Origin: Gracilimonas sp031580945
GTDB lineage: Bacteria; Bacteroidota; Rhodothermia; Balneolales; Balneolaceae
DNA length: 64,000 nucleotides
Reading direction: 5' to 3'
Assembly (NCBI GenBank): GCA_031580945.1
Contig: JAVLBT010000002.1
Span: 8,332-72,331 of the forward strand
A program made the translations under genes and the position numbers. Shown one piece after another: positions 1 to 8,464 of the stretch. Below the pieces are notes generated by a model. It saw only the letters and a program-made list of their open reading frames with translations. It was not told where the DNA came from and ran no database searches. How positions within the stretch are numbered: the stretch's first letter is position 1; the number at the start of each line of letters is the position of its first letter.

Positions 1-1724
1 CGAGGTTTGTTCACTTCGTTTACCGAACCTCTCGCAATGACATCCTTTAGATAGAAAGAAATTTTACGGCTCAGTGGATGTATAGAGTTTTTACAAGCTG
101 ATTTTACCCAAATTTCTTCTTGAGAGGATAGTTCATCTCCAAATAAAGTAACCTCAGCAGCCTCACTTTCAGTAAGCGTACCGGTCTTGTCAAAAACAAT
201 AGAGGTGGCTTTGGAGAGATTCTCGATCAATAAATGGTTCTTCACAAAAAGGCCGTTCAGCGATAGCAAATTGAGTGCTGAACCCAAGGTGAACGGTGTG
301 GAAAGTGCCAGGGCACACGGACAGGCGATGATCAAAACCGCGGTAAAAACGGACAGAGCAGGTTCCACCCCAGCTGTTTGAAGCCAGTATAAGCCGGAGA
401 AAAAAGCAATCCCCAAAACTGCCACTGTAAAATAGGGGCTGATCTTATCGGCAAAAGTAGTGAGCTTTAATTCCTTATCATTGTTTTGGAAGGCTTCATG
501 ATTCCAAAGTTTAGTAAGATAGCTGTTGGTGACTTTCTCTTCCGTTTTAAATAAAGCGGCATTCCCGATCAACCGCCCCCCGGCAAATATTTGATCGCCT
601 TTTTTTACACGTACCGGCTCAGATTCTCCCGTGATAAAGCTATAATCCATGAAGGCCTCATCCGATAAAAGGGTAGAATCACAAGGAACAAGCTCTTGAT
701 TCCGAAGTCGTATTTGTTTGTCGGGCGTAAGCTTGTCAAGAGATACGGAATATTCTTCTCCATGCTCATTTAAAACATTGACGGCAATGGGTAAGTATGA
801 TCGATAATCCCGATTAAAGGAAAGACGGTGAAAAGTTTTTTGCTGAACCAGTTTTCCGATCAAGAGAAAAAAGATGAGTCCTGTGAATGAATCCATGTAA
901 CCGGTTCCTGTCAAAGTAACAATTTCGTATACGCTGCGCGTAAAAAGTGCTACTATACCAATTGATATAGGAACATCCAGGTTGACCCCGCGCTGACTTA
1001 AAGCGGCAAATGCGGACTTCAAATAATCACTGCTGCTGTAAATCAAAACAGGCAAGGCTAAGATGATATTTAAAGCCCCAAAAAAGAGATGAAAGTCCCC
1101 ACCCAATCCACTACCAGTGGTATCGAGGTAATCCGGAAAACTGAATAACATGATATTTCCAAATGCGAAACCGGCCACTCCCATTTTTAACCATAACGAA
1201 CGATTTTGATGAGATTTTTCCGTTTTGGAATCCAGTTTCTCTAACCTGATCTCAGGCTCATACCCTATGGTAACAAGTTGTTCTACAACATTTCGAAGGG
1301 AGGTATTATTAGAATCGATTAGAACCGATAGCTCTTTTTTTAGAAAGTTAACCTCACTTTGTAAAACACCGGGCTCAAGTTTCTGCAGGTTTTCTAAAAG
1401 CCATACACACGAAGTACAATGAATGTTAGGTATGTTCAAGGTGACTGAAATTCTGCTGTCATCCTGATAGTCAGAGATCCGGTTTATGACTTCCTCATCT
1501 TCCAGATAATCAAACCGCGCCCTGTGCTTGACATTTTTTAGGTTTATGCCAGGATTAGATTCGAGATCATAATATCCGCATAAGTCACTTTCATCTAATA
1601 TTTGATAGGCAGATTTACAACCTTGACAACAAAAATTTTTTTCATCGAACCGTACAGTATCAATCACACAATCTTCACCGCAATGAAAGCATATATCGGG
1701 GGATATGACGGTGTTTGTTTTCAT
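1..1724 (-). CDS. Heavy-metal (copper) translocating P-type ATPase, FixI/CcoI-like, C-terminus cut by window edge
   Basis: ATP-driven copper pump of the inner membrane; FixI/CcoI-type pumps supply copper for cbb3 oxidase assembly. About 574 residues are visible and the reading frame is open to the left edge, so the ATP-binding part of the protein lies outside. The N-terminus has a cysteine-rich metal-binding module (CFHCG, then CCQGC within residues 11-37), followed by a heavy-metal-associated domain with HCTSC near residue 105. Further on are a TGES actuator motif, the membrane metal site CPC at 468-470 and the phosphorylation site DKTGT starting at D512. The three motifs share one frame, so no frameshift is seen. 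The ATG overlaps the TAA of the upstream Rrf2 gene by one base (TAATG), indicating translational coupling. The exact FixI subgroup is inferred from the N-terminal module. Confidence 0.9.
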   Translation of the reverse strand, partial: MKTNTVISPDICFHCGEDCVIDTVRFDEKNFCCQGCKSAYQILDESDLCGYYDLESNPGINLKNVKHRARFDYLEDEEVINRISDYQDDSRISVTLNIPNIHCTSCVWLLENLQKLEPGVLQSEVNFLKKELSVLIDSNNTSLRNVVEQLVTIGYEPEIRLEKLDSKTEKSHQNRSLWLKMGVAGFAFGNIMLFSFPDYLDTTGSGLGGDFHLFFGALNIILALPVLIYSSSDYLKSAFAALSQRGVNLDVPISIGIVALFTRSVYEIVTLTGTGYMDSFTGLIFFLLIGKLVQQKTFHRLSFNRDYRSYLPIAVNVLNEHGEEYSVSLDKLTPDKQIRLRNQELVPCDSTLLSDEAFMDYSFITGESEPVRVKKGDQIFAGGRLIGNAALFKTEEKVTNSYLTKLWNHEAFQNNDKELKLTTFADKISPYFTVAVLGIAFFSGLYWLQTAGVEPALSVFTAVLIIACPCALALSTPFTLGSALNLLSLNGLFVKNHLLIENLSKATSIVFDKTGTLTESEAAEVTLFGDELSSQEEIWVKSACKNSIHPLSRKISFYLKDVIARGSVNEVNKP

Positions 1725-2188
1725 TATTTAAAAGAGGGGATACTGTTTGAAAATTGCAACCGCTGATCAAACCATGTTTGGGTCATATTTTGGTCAACTT
1801 GTTCAAAAGTGGTTTCACGAAGCCATTTTTCGATCTTTTTACGTTCAACGGACCAAAATTCATGAAAAGGGCAGGGTTCAATATTACCGCAACCTTCAAT
1901 GCCCATAAAGCACTTGTCGAAGAACTCAGTACCATCTATGGCTGCAATTACATCCATCATCGTGATCTTATCAACAGGTTTGGCAAGGTATACGCCACCG
2001 TTTAGTCCGCGCTGAGATTTTAAGATCCCGGGTTTTTTTAGCTTTGCCAATACTTGTGAGAGGTAGGCCGTCGGGCAGTCCAATGATTTTGATAGATAAG
2101 TGGCAGAAATTGGACCTCCTTCAGTATGCTTCGAAATGGCAATAATAGCCGATATGGCGTACTGAGCACCTTGTGAAATCAACCTCAT
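1724..2188 (-). CDS. Rrf2 family transcriptional regulator with three-cysteine (Fe-S type) loop
   Basis: A 154-residue winged-helix regulator. The N-terminus (MRLISQGAQYAISAI) and the segment around residues 25-60 fit the Rrf2 DNA-binding domain. Residues of the form C-x6-C-x5-C followed by PFHEFW match the region where IscR, NsrR and related proteins ligate an iron-sulfur cluster. It may therefore sense iron-sulfur status, NO or redox state. Its stop overlaps the start of the copper ATPase, so it is the first gene of a two-gene operon and probably controls it. A perfect 7-bp-arm inverted repeat lies 30 bp upstream (2218-2235) and is a good candidate for its own operator. The ligand is not known. 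Confidence 0.88.
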   Translation of the reverse strand: MRLISQGAQYAISAIIAISKHTEGGPISATYLSKSLDCPTAYLSQVLAKLKKPGILKSQRGLNGGVYLAKPVDKITMMDVIAAIDGTEFFDKCFMGIEGCGNIEPCPFHEFWSVERKKIEKWLRETTFEQVDQNMTQTWFDQRLQFSNSIPSFK

Positions 2189-2217
2189 TCGGTAAGATTT
2201 AAATCAAATATTCTAAT

Positions 2218-2235
2218 TCTAATAACGATATTAGA
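2218..2235. promoter_or_regulatory. Inverted repeat upstream of the Rrf2 gene, candidate operator
   Basis: TCTAATA-ACGA-TATTAGA is a perfect palindrome with 7-bp arms and a 4-bp centre. It sits 30 bp before the Rrf2 start codon, in the only intergenic space in front of the Rrf2-ATPase operon. Rrf2 proteins bind such AT-rich dyads and often autoregulate. The assignment is inferred from position and symmetry. Confidence 0.5.
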
Positions 2236-2353
2236 TTTTACGGAGAATTCTTAAAATTATCAATGGGAGGTTGAATTTTATTTTATCAGAAATGTATAGT
2301 GCGATAAAATTAGGATTGATCGTATTTGAAAATTTGAGTTGATTTATTCTAAT

Positions 2354-2645
2354 ATGAAAAGGAAAGAAATATATAATACTGTAAAAAAAATACTTTGAGG
2401 AAAAACCGGTTAAAAAGGTGTCCATTTGCGGCTCATATGCTTCAGAGAAAGAGAGAGAAGAGTCAGACTTTGATATTTTGATTGAACTAAAGCATCCAGT
2501 AGGGTTGATGGAATTATCCAGGTACAAGAATGATCTCGAAGAGCTTATTGATGTTCCAGTTGATATTGGTATAAATTTGGGGTTTTCAGAATATGTAGCC
2601 AATGAAATGATAGACAACTCGATAGTAATTCAAGAAGACTTTTAA
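2354..2645 (+). pseudogene. Minimal nucleotidyltransferase (MNT, HEPN/MNT antitoxin type), frameshifted at a run of eight A
   Basis: From the ATG at 2354 the frame reads MKRKEIYNTVKKILstop. A second frame then continues KKYFEEKPVKKVSICGSYASE through the signature GSYA-x9-DFD to a stop at 2645. Removing one A from the A8 run (2383-2390) joins them into one normal-looking protein of about 96 residues. The catalytic GS and D-x-D residues are intact. This family normally acts with a HEPN toxin, as an antitoxin that adenylylates it, but no HEPN gene follows. Either the gene is inactivated, or the slip is a sequencing error or a phase-variable tract. An unshifted 75-residue product could start only at GTG 2418, which would remove the first helix. 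Confidence 0.7.
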
Positions 2646-2685
2646 ATTGGTATAAGGCAATGCTGGGCTCCTACTATTCCATAAT

Positions 2686-2883
2686 GTTCTTTTGTACCGA
2701 CAAAAGAACCAACCCCGAGCAGTCGGGGCACCTGCGAAAAAATTGCTAAAGCTGACTCTATTCCACTAAAAGAAATCAAAGCTCCTTATCTGGGCCCGCT
2801 GGTAATTATAGAAACATGCGGTACCCTTAATGCTCGGGGTTTCTTAACGTTTCATTCCGTCCTCTTTTTCACGCAATTTTTTC
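2686..2883. repeat. Cluster of hairpins, remnant of an intergenic repeat element
   Basis: Three nested symmetries lie in DNA without a gene. GTTCTTTTGT and its exact complement flank ACCG (2686-2709). CCCCGA and TCGGGG flank a 4-nt loop (2713-2728). GCGAAAAAATTGC (2734-2746) is matched by GCAATTTTTTC 130 bp away (2873-2883). No ORF with recognisable content exists here. It resembles dispersed palindromic repeats of Bacteroidota intergenic DNA, but only one copy is in the window. Confidence 0.45.
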
Positions 2884-2959
2884 TAAGGGTGAATATTTTT
2901 ATCCCTAATTGATAAACTCACTCGGAAATAAGTTTAATTAGAATCAGTGAAAACTCGCT

Positions 2960-2986
2960 AAATCCGTGTCATCCGTGTTCCATTCC
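2960..2986 (+). repeat. Dispersed 27-nt repeat, copy A
   Basis: This 27-nt stretch (core GTCATCCGTGTTCCATTCC) matches 63144-63170 at 25 of 27 positions. A 16-nt piece of that copy occurs in inverted orientation at 56069-56084. It lies in the spacer before the CoA-transferase gene. It contains no gene and looks like a member of a widespread intergenic repeat family. Confidence 0.6.
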
Positions 2987-3000
2987 ATTATTTTCCTTCA

Positions 3001-3042
3001 AAGCATAAAGCATAAAGCATAAAGCATAAAGCATAAAGCATA
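3001..3042 (+). repeat. Tandem repeat, six copies of AAGCATA
   Basis: Six uninterrupted 7-bp units, about 70 bp before the start of the CoA-transferase gene. The unit length is not a multiple of three and the array is noncoding. Being perfect, it is likely to vary in copy number, and it could change spacing in the promoter region. Confidence 0.9.
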
Positions 3043-3113
3043 TTCCCGTCTCTTTAAGAAAAATTCATAATGCTTCGTTATTATCGGATATAAACAAAGA
3101 TAATTGGAGTTCT

Positions 3114-4385
3114 ATGAGTAAGTATATGACAGCAGCTAAAGCAGTAAAGGAAATTAAATCAGGAGACCGGGTTTTTGTACATGGTGTATCGGCTACACCG
3201 GTTCAACTTATTCAAGCCATGACAGACCGCCACCAGGAATTAAAAAATGTAGAGGTGATTCATTTACATACAGAAGGGCCGGCACCATATGCTGCTGAAG
3301 AATACAAGAATAGTTTTTTTGTAAATGCATTATTCGTTGGGGCAAATGTGAGAAAAGCTGTAAACCAGGGAAGAGGAGATTATATACCTGTATTTTTAAG
3401 TGAAGTACCCAGCCTGTTCCGGCATGGAATTTTACCTATAGATGTTGCCTTGATTCACGTTTCACCGCCCGATATCCATGGCTTTTGTTCACTTGGTGTT
3501 TCGGTAGATGCTGCTGTTGCCGCAACACAAACTGCAAAACATGTGATCGCTCAAGTTAATCCAAAAATGCCACGAACACATGGGGATGGTCAAATTCACG
3601 CAAGCAAAATCGATGCGTTTGTTGAAGTGAATGATGACCTGCCGGAACAAATTGTGCCCGAACCAGACGAAGCCGAATTAAAAATTGGACAGTTCTGTGC
3701 CGAGTTGATCGATGATGGGGCTACTTTACAAATGGGAATTGGAGCTATTCCAAATGCAGTTTTAAAAAGCCTGACCAGTCATAAAAATTTGGGAGTACAT
3801 ACCGAGATGTTCTCAGATGGGGTGATTGAACTTGTAGAAAATGGTGTCATCAACGGAATGAATAAGAAAATTCATCCTGGAAAAGTGGTAAGTGGTTTTG
3901 TGATGGGTTCCCGAAAAACCTATGATTTCATAGACGACAACCCATCAGTAGCCATGCTTGATATCGCCTATATCAATGATACCGCTGTGATTCGAAGAAA
4001 TCCCAAAGTTATTGCCATCAATAGTGCAGTTGAAGTTGACCTCACGGGTCAGGTTTGTGCAGATTCTATTGGAACGTATCATTATTCAGGGGTAGGCGGA
4101 CAAATGGATTTCATCCGTGGAGCTTCGTTATCACCTGGAGGAAAGCCGATCATCGCACTGCCATCAACTACGAGAAAGGGTATTAGTCGAATTGTACCTT
4201 TTTTGAAACAAGGTGCAGGTGTGGTAACTACCCGGGCACACGTACATTATGTGGTAACTGAATATGGAGTTGCTAATTTGTATGGCAAGAATTTGGGACA
4301 GCGAGCCAAAGCATTGGTTGAAATTGCCCATCCGGATCATCGAGAGGAATTGGAGAAGGCGGTTTATGAACGGTTTAAGGGTTGA
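3114..4385 (+). CDS. Acetyl-CoA hydrolase/transferase family protein (acetate or 4-hydroxybutyrate CoA-transferase)
   Basis: A 423-residue family I CoA-transferase that moves CoA between acyl-CoA and a short carboxylic acid through a glutamyl-CoA thioester. The expected catalytic glutamate is E231 in HTEMFSDG. The oxyanion and CoA-binding segments GIGAIPNAV and GVGGQMDFIRGA are present. The length is normal for the Cat1/4-hydroxybutyrate CoA-transferase group. The start ATG is preceded by GGAG at a suitable distance. It stands alone: purL follows 475 bp later after a repeat. The natural substrate cannot be read from the sequence; acetate is the usual acceptor in this group. Confidence 0.9.
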   Translation: MSKYMTAAKAVKEIKSGDRVFVHGVSATPVQLIQAMTDRHQELKNVEVIHLHTEGPAPYAAEEYKNSFFVNALFVGANVRKAVNQGRGDYIPVFLSEVPSLFRHGILPIDVALIHVSPPDIHGFCSLGVSVDAAVAATQTAKHVIAQVNPKMPRTHGDGQIHASKIDAFVEVNDDLPEQIVPEPDEAELKIGQFCAELIDDGATLQMGIGAIPNAVLKSLTSHKNLGVHTEMFSDGVIELVENGVINGMNKKIHPGKVVSGFVMGSRKTYDFIDDNPSVAMLDIAYINDTAVIRRNPKVIAINSAVEVDLTGQVCADSIGTYHYSGVGGQMDFIRGASLSPGGKPIIALPSTTRKGISRIVPFLKQGAGVVTTRAHVHYVVTEYGVANLYGKNLGQRAKALVEIAHPDHREELEKAVYERFKG

Positions 4386-4557
4386 ACATCGAACATTCAA
4401 CTTTGAAGTTTTTAAACACCCATAGCGCAAGCGTCGCGGTTGTGCGGTGTTTGACTTGCAATAATTTGCCTATTACCGGCTCTATTGTTCATATTGTCTT
4501 GATTCCCAATCAACCGAAAATGGTCCAAATGAACAATTCCGATCATTGGACCCTAAC

Positions 4558-4700
4558 CCTGTGCCTCCAGGGACACAGGTTCTTAGCCTATGTCATAAAG
4601 TTTGACCAAGTTAAGGTAGCACGCATTGGCAAGAACTGTCTCTCTTTGGAGAGAGTCAGGATTTAGTTTTGTCCCGATTTATTCGGGAAGAGAGGACTGT
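4558..4700. repeat. 150-nt dispersed palindromic repeat, copy 1
   Basis: It begins with the hairpin CCTGTGCCTCCAGGGACACAGG and contains TCTCTCTTTGGAGAGAG. It ends with CCCGATTTATTCGGG and GAAGAGAGGACTGT. The same ordered blocks occur at 51320-51465 and, more diverged, at 23818-23998. The rest of the 4386-4860 spacer has no convincing gene. The element may be a non-autonomous mobile repeat or a structured RNA; nothing shows which. Confidence 0.7.
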
Positions 4701-4860
4701 TGTTTGGCTCAAGCTCATCAATTTACCATTAACCATTCCACAAATAACAAATTCCCCGCTAATCCAATTAGAGCCTTTTCTTAAATAATCGTACCTTCAA
4801 CTCCGTCTTAATTCATCCGGATATATTTTCTGGATCAATCTCAATTCTCAACATTCAACA

Positions 4861-7098
4861 ATGTCGACGAACCTCACTCCCGACCCTGAAGTCACTCTTG
4901 GACTTGCATTAGAACACGGACTTACCGAAGAAGAATTTGAAATGATCAAAACCCGCCTCGGTCGTTTTCCGACCTTTACCGAGCTGGGCGTTTATTCGGT
5001 GATGTGGAGTGAACATTGCTCCTACAAAAACTCCATTGTGGAACTTAAAAAACTTCCTTCCGAAGGAGAGAATTTGCTGGTAGGTGCCGGAGAAGAAAAT
5101 GCCGGTTTGGTTGACCTGGGAGATGGACTTGGATGTGCTTTTAAAATTGAAAGTCATAATCATCCCTCTGCAATAGAACCCTATCAGGGGGCAGCAACGG
5201 GTGTTGGTGGCATTCATCGCGATATTTTTACCATGGGAGCACGACCAGTAGCTAGCCTGAATTCACTTCGTTTTGGCTCAATGGAAAATCCTCGAGTTCG
5301 CTATTTACTGGATGGCGTAGTGCGGGGAATCGGAGATTATGGAAATTCATTTGGGGTACCGGTAATTGCCGGTGAAGTGGTATTTGATGAAAGCTATGAA
5401 GGTAATCCACTGGTAAATGCCATGAGTATAGGGTTGGTGAAAGAAGGCGAAACAGCTTCTGCGATTGCCAAAGGAATAGGGAATCCGGTGATTATTGTAG
5501 GTGCAAGTACCGGTCGCGATGGAATACATGGTGCGACTTTTGCCTCTGAAGAAATAAGTGAAGAGAGCGAAGCGAAAAGACCCAGCGTTCAGGTGGGAGA
5601 TCCCTTTACCGAAAAATTGTTACTGGAAGCGAGTCTCGAAGTGTTGCAAACCGGTGCGGTTGTAGGTATGCAGGATATGGGCGCGGCAGGGATTGCGTGT
5701 TCGTCTTCTGAAATGACAGCCAAAGGCGGACAGGGAATGCGTGTCGATCTCGACAAAGTACCGGCGCGGGAAGATGGAATGACGGCTTATGAATTGTTGC
5801 TTTCTGAAAGTCAGGAGCGCATGTTGATTGTTGCTGAAAAAGGTCGTGAGCAAGAGATCATCGATGTATATGAAAAATGGGATCTCCATGGCGTGGTGAT
5901 TGGGGAAGTGGTGGAAGGCGATAAAGTCACTTATTGGAAAGACGGCGAGATCAAAGCCGAAATTCCTGCAGAACATTTGGTGCTGGGCGGCGGCGCACCT
6001 CAATATATTCGTGAAACTAAAAAACCGAAATATTTAGACGAGGTGCAGAATTTTGATACCGACTCATTGGATCATCCAGAGGATCACACCGAAACACTTA
6101 AGAAATTATTGAATTCGCCCAACATTGCTTCGAAACGATGGGTCCACGAGCAGTACGATACCACCGTTCGAACTAATACGGTGACTCCTCCCGGCGCATC
6201 TGATTCCGGTGTGATCCGCATCAAAGGAACCAAAAAAGGGCTGGTGGCTAAAACCGATTGTAATGGTCGTTATGTATATCTTAACCCCAGAAAAGGGGGG
6301 CAGATTGCGGTGGCTGAGTCTGCCCGGAATGTAGTTTGTTCAGGGGCAAAACCCATGGCTATCACCAATTGCCTGAACTTCGGTAACCCGTACAAACCGG
6401 AAGTGTATTGGACATTCAAAGAAGCCTTGGGTGGAATGGGAGATGCATGCCGAACATTAAACACTCCTGTTACGGGTGGAAACGTAAGTTTTTATAATGA
6501 AAACCCAAATAGCGCGATCTTTCCATCGCCGATCATTGGAATGTTGGGTGTGATCGAAGATGTAGAAAAACATGTAACTACACCAGCATTCAAAAACGAA
6601 GGCGATATTATACTTTATATAGGAGCGGATCGTAAAGGCCTGGGCGGAAGCGAATATTTAAAAGAGATCCATGGCCTTACAACCGGAAATGCCCCGGAAC
6701 TGGACCTGGATTTTGAGGTAAAATTACAAACGGCTTTGCTTACTGCCATTCAAACTGGATTAATTACAGCAGCTCATGATATTTCGGATGGGGGTTTAGC
6801 AACTACACTTACCGAAATGGCCATTTTTGGTAATAAAGGAGCCCAGCTTTCAGTTGAAACTTTATCAGGTTCACGCCATGAAATCTTGTTTAGTGAGGCT
6901 CAATCCGGAGTCGTTATCACCATTTCAGCTCCCGAACTACAAAGGGTGAAAGATCACTTTGAAAAATCAGAAGTTCCGGTTTATGAATTAGGGGTCGTTA
7001 AAAATGATAAGCTGGAGATCAAAGATCTGATTTCACTGAAAGTTTCTACAGCCGCTGAGATTTATGAAAATGTGATTCCAAAAGCGATGGAAGTTTAA
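4861..7098 (+). CDS. purL: Phosphoribosylformylglycinamidine synthase subunit PurL
   Basis: Fourth step of purine synthesis: conversion of FGAR to FGAM with ATP and ammonia. At 745 residues it is the small PurL type, which needs separate PurS and PurQ subunits, neither of which is in the window. The conserved segments SEHCSYKNS, ESHNHPSAIEPYQGAATGVGG, RDIFTMGARP and DISDGGLATTL are in the expected order for two tandem AIRS-like halves. No glutaminase domain is present. The gene ends one base before the convergent AraC-type regulator. Function is well supported by family motifs. Confidence 0.97.
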   Translation: MSTNLTPDPEVTLGLALEHGLTEEEFEMIKTRLGRFPTFTELGVYSVMWSEHCSYKNSIVELKKLPSEGENLLVGAGEENAGLVDLGDGLGCAFKIESHNHPSAIEPYQGAATGVGGIHRDIFTMGARPVASLNSLRFGSMENPRVRYLLDGVVRGIGDYGNSFGVPVIAGEVVFDESYEGNPLVNAMSIGLVKEGETASAIAKGIGNPVIIVGASTGRDGIHGATFASEEISEESEAKRPSVQVGDPFTEKLLLEASLEVLQTGAVVGMQDMGAAGIACSSSEMTAKGGQGMRVDLDKVPAREDGMTAYELLLSESQERMLIVAEKGREQEIIDVYEKWDLHGVVIGEVVEGDKVTYWKDGEIKAEIPAEHLVLGGGAPQYIRETKKPKYLDEVQNFDTDSLDHPEDHTETLKKLLNSPNIASKRWVHEQYDTTVRTNTVTPPGASDSGVIRIKGTKKGLVAKTDCNGRYVYLNPRKGGQIAVAESARNVVCSGAKPMAITNCLNFGNPYKPEVYWTFKEALGGMGDACRTLNTPVTGGNVSFYNENPNSAIFPSPIIGMLGVIEDVEKHVTTPAFKNEGDIILYIGADRKGLGGSEYLKEIHGLTTGNAPELDLDFEVKLQTALLTAIQTGLITAAHDISDGGLATTLTEMAIFGNKGAQLSVETLSGSRHEILFSEAQSGVVITISAPELQRVKDHFEKSEVPVYELGVVKNDKLEIKDLISLKVSTAAEIYENVIPKAMEV

Positions 7099-7099
7099 T

Positions 7100-7945
7100 T
7101 TATTCCACTTTAAAATGGTGTTCTTTGTTGGAGATCGATAAAGCTGCTAACTTTGGTATGCTGAATTTTTTTTCGAGAAGTTCTTTGGGTGAAATGCCAA
7201 TAATTTTTTTGAAATCCTTGATCATATGACTTTGATCAAAATAACCCATCTCATAGCCGGTTTCAGTCAGGCTGGAATCTGAGAATAGTATCTTTCTGAT
7301 GAGATAATTAAATCGGATCAGGTTGGCATATTGTTTAGGAGAAAGACCTGTGTAGCGTTTGAAATTCTTTTCGAGGGTGGATTTATGAATACCCATTGAA
7401 CTACAGAAATCTTTAATAATTATTCGTCCTCTGCTTCGGATGCAGTCACTGACAAATTTCTGTATCAGAAAATTTTTGTTGCTATTCTTCTTTTTTGAAA
7501 GGACCCAGGTGTTAATTTTATCTATGATATCAGGGGCTGGTTTATTACTCATTGCCTCATCCATTGCCAGGTCAGCAAGTTCAGGAATTAGTTCCTGCAG
7601 TGGATAGGTTGGATTTTTTAGCTCTTTTTGGCTTATTCCGGTTAACTGCTCAAAACCCCCAGGTTTAAATCGCATAACCAGGCAGGAAGTATCAGGCTTT
7701 TGGTACACTTTTACAGCTTCATGAAAGGCCGGTACAAGACTGCAATATTCGACGAGGTGCTTATCATTTTTACGTTCATCTTTTCGGAGATAGTTTCCAT
7801 TCAGCATAAAAATAGCATCAGTACTACCATCCGGTATTATATAGTCATGATCCTGATTGAAGTCCTCAGCATGCAAAGTATTGGTCCAATAACACTCGAT
7901 CAGATCTGCAACTTCCTGCGGCGGTTGATATTCTTTATAGTCCAT
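7100..7945 (-). CDS. AraC family transcriptional regulator with N-terminal DUF6597-like domain
   Basis: A 281-residue regulator. The first 100 or so residues (starting YKEYQPPQEVADLIECYW) resemble the sensory domain found in many Bacteroidota AraC proteins. The C-terminal third holds two helix-turn-helix motifs: GIHKSTLEKNFKRYTGLSP, then GYEMGYFDQSHMIKDFKKI with GISPKE. It is transcribed away from the secreted-protein gene at 8078, leaving a 132-bp divergent promoter region. It is therefore the likely regulator of the row of envelope genes that follows. The effector is unknown. Confidence 0.9.
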   Translation of the reverse strand: MDYKEYQPPQEVADLIECYWTNTLHAEDFNQDHDYIIPDGSTDAIFMLNGNYLRKDERKNDKHLVEYCSLVPAFHEAVKVYQKPDTSCLVMRFKPGGFEQLTGISQKELKNPTYPLQELIPELADLAMDEAMSNKPAPDIIDKINTWVLSKKKNSNKNFLIQKFVSDCIRSRGRIIIKDFCSSMGIHKSTLEKNFKRYTGLSPKQYANLIRFNYLIRKILFSDSSLTETGYEMGYFDQSHMIKDFKKIIGISPKELLEKKFSIPKLAALSISNKEHHFKVE

Positions 7946-8077
7946 AACATAGTTTTCATACCTCGTTTGATATAGAATAGCGAATAATCGGGAAGTATTA
8001 AAATCTTCTTTTTTACAATTTTTCGTTCAAATCCGATATTAATCTCAACAGATCATTGAACAGAACTTTGCACCCAA

Positions 8078-8464
8078 ATGAAAAAAATTCAGGTATATCT
8101 TCTTTTTTTTCCTTTACTAATAGTTTCATCCTGTGAGTTGCTGAATGCAGGCGATCAACATACTATAAAGGAAGAAACAGTAGTGGTTGAAGCAGAACTA
8201 ACTTCGGGGGATCTATTTCAATACAGTTTAGGGCATTTTGGAGATGAAGAAGAGGCTGAGATTCTAAAAGCACCGGATCATGCAACCATAAGTCAGCTTT
8301 CCATTAGCCCCGAGGAAATCCAATATAAATACCAAGCAATTGCAGGGTATACAGGGGATGATGACGTAATTATTCAAAGCAGAAAAGGTTCAGACGGTGA
8401 AAAGCCAAATGACCAAATTTTAAATACCATTATAAGATTTCAAATCAATGACTCAGCTGAATAG
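8078..8464 (+). CDS. Small lipoprotein of unknown function
   Basis: 128 residues with a lipoprotein signal: KK, a hydrophobic stretch and a VSSC lipobox near residue 19, predicting an acylated, periplasm-facing or outer-membrane protein. The mature part is acidic. It contains a segment (GYTGDDDVIIQSRKG) reminiscent of bacterial Ig-like or cadherin-like folds, but no family can be named. It is the first gene after the divergent AraC-type regulator and overlaps the next gene by 17 bp, so the two are probably co-translated. Confidence 0.75.
   Translation: MKKIQVYLLFFPLLIVSSCELLNAGDQHTIKEETVVVEAELTSGDLFQYSLGHFGDEEEAEILKAPDHATISQLSISPEEIQYKYQAIAGYTGDDDVIIQSRKGSDGEKPNDQILNTIIRFQINDSAE

Noticed and set aside
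2231..2617. 128-residue open frame on the minus strand
   Set aside because: It overlaps the nucleotidyltransferase gene antisense, has no domain, and is AT-rich noise.
3001..3042. Possible CRISPR array
   Set aside because: The units are 7 bp without spacers, so it is a simple tandem repeat.
4382..4666. 94-residue open frame after the CoA-transferase
   Set aside because: It runs into the dispersed repeat, has no signal or family, and its composition follows the repeat.
5620..6003. 127-residue frame antisense to purL
   Set aside because: It is a shadow of the purL codon pattern with no domain.
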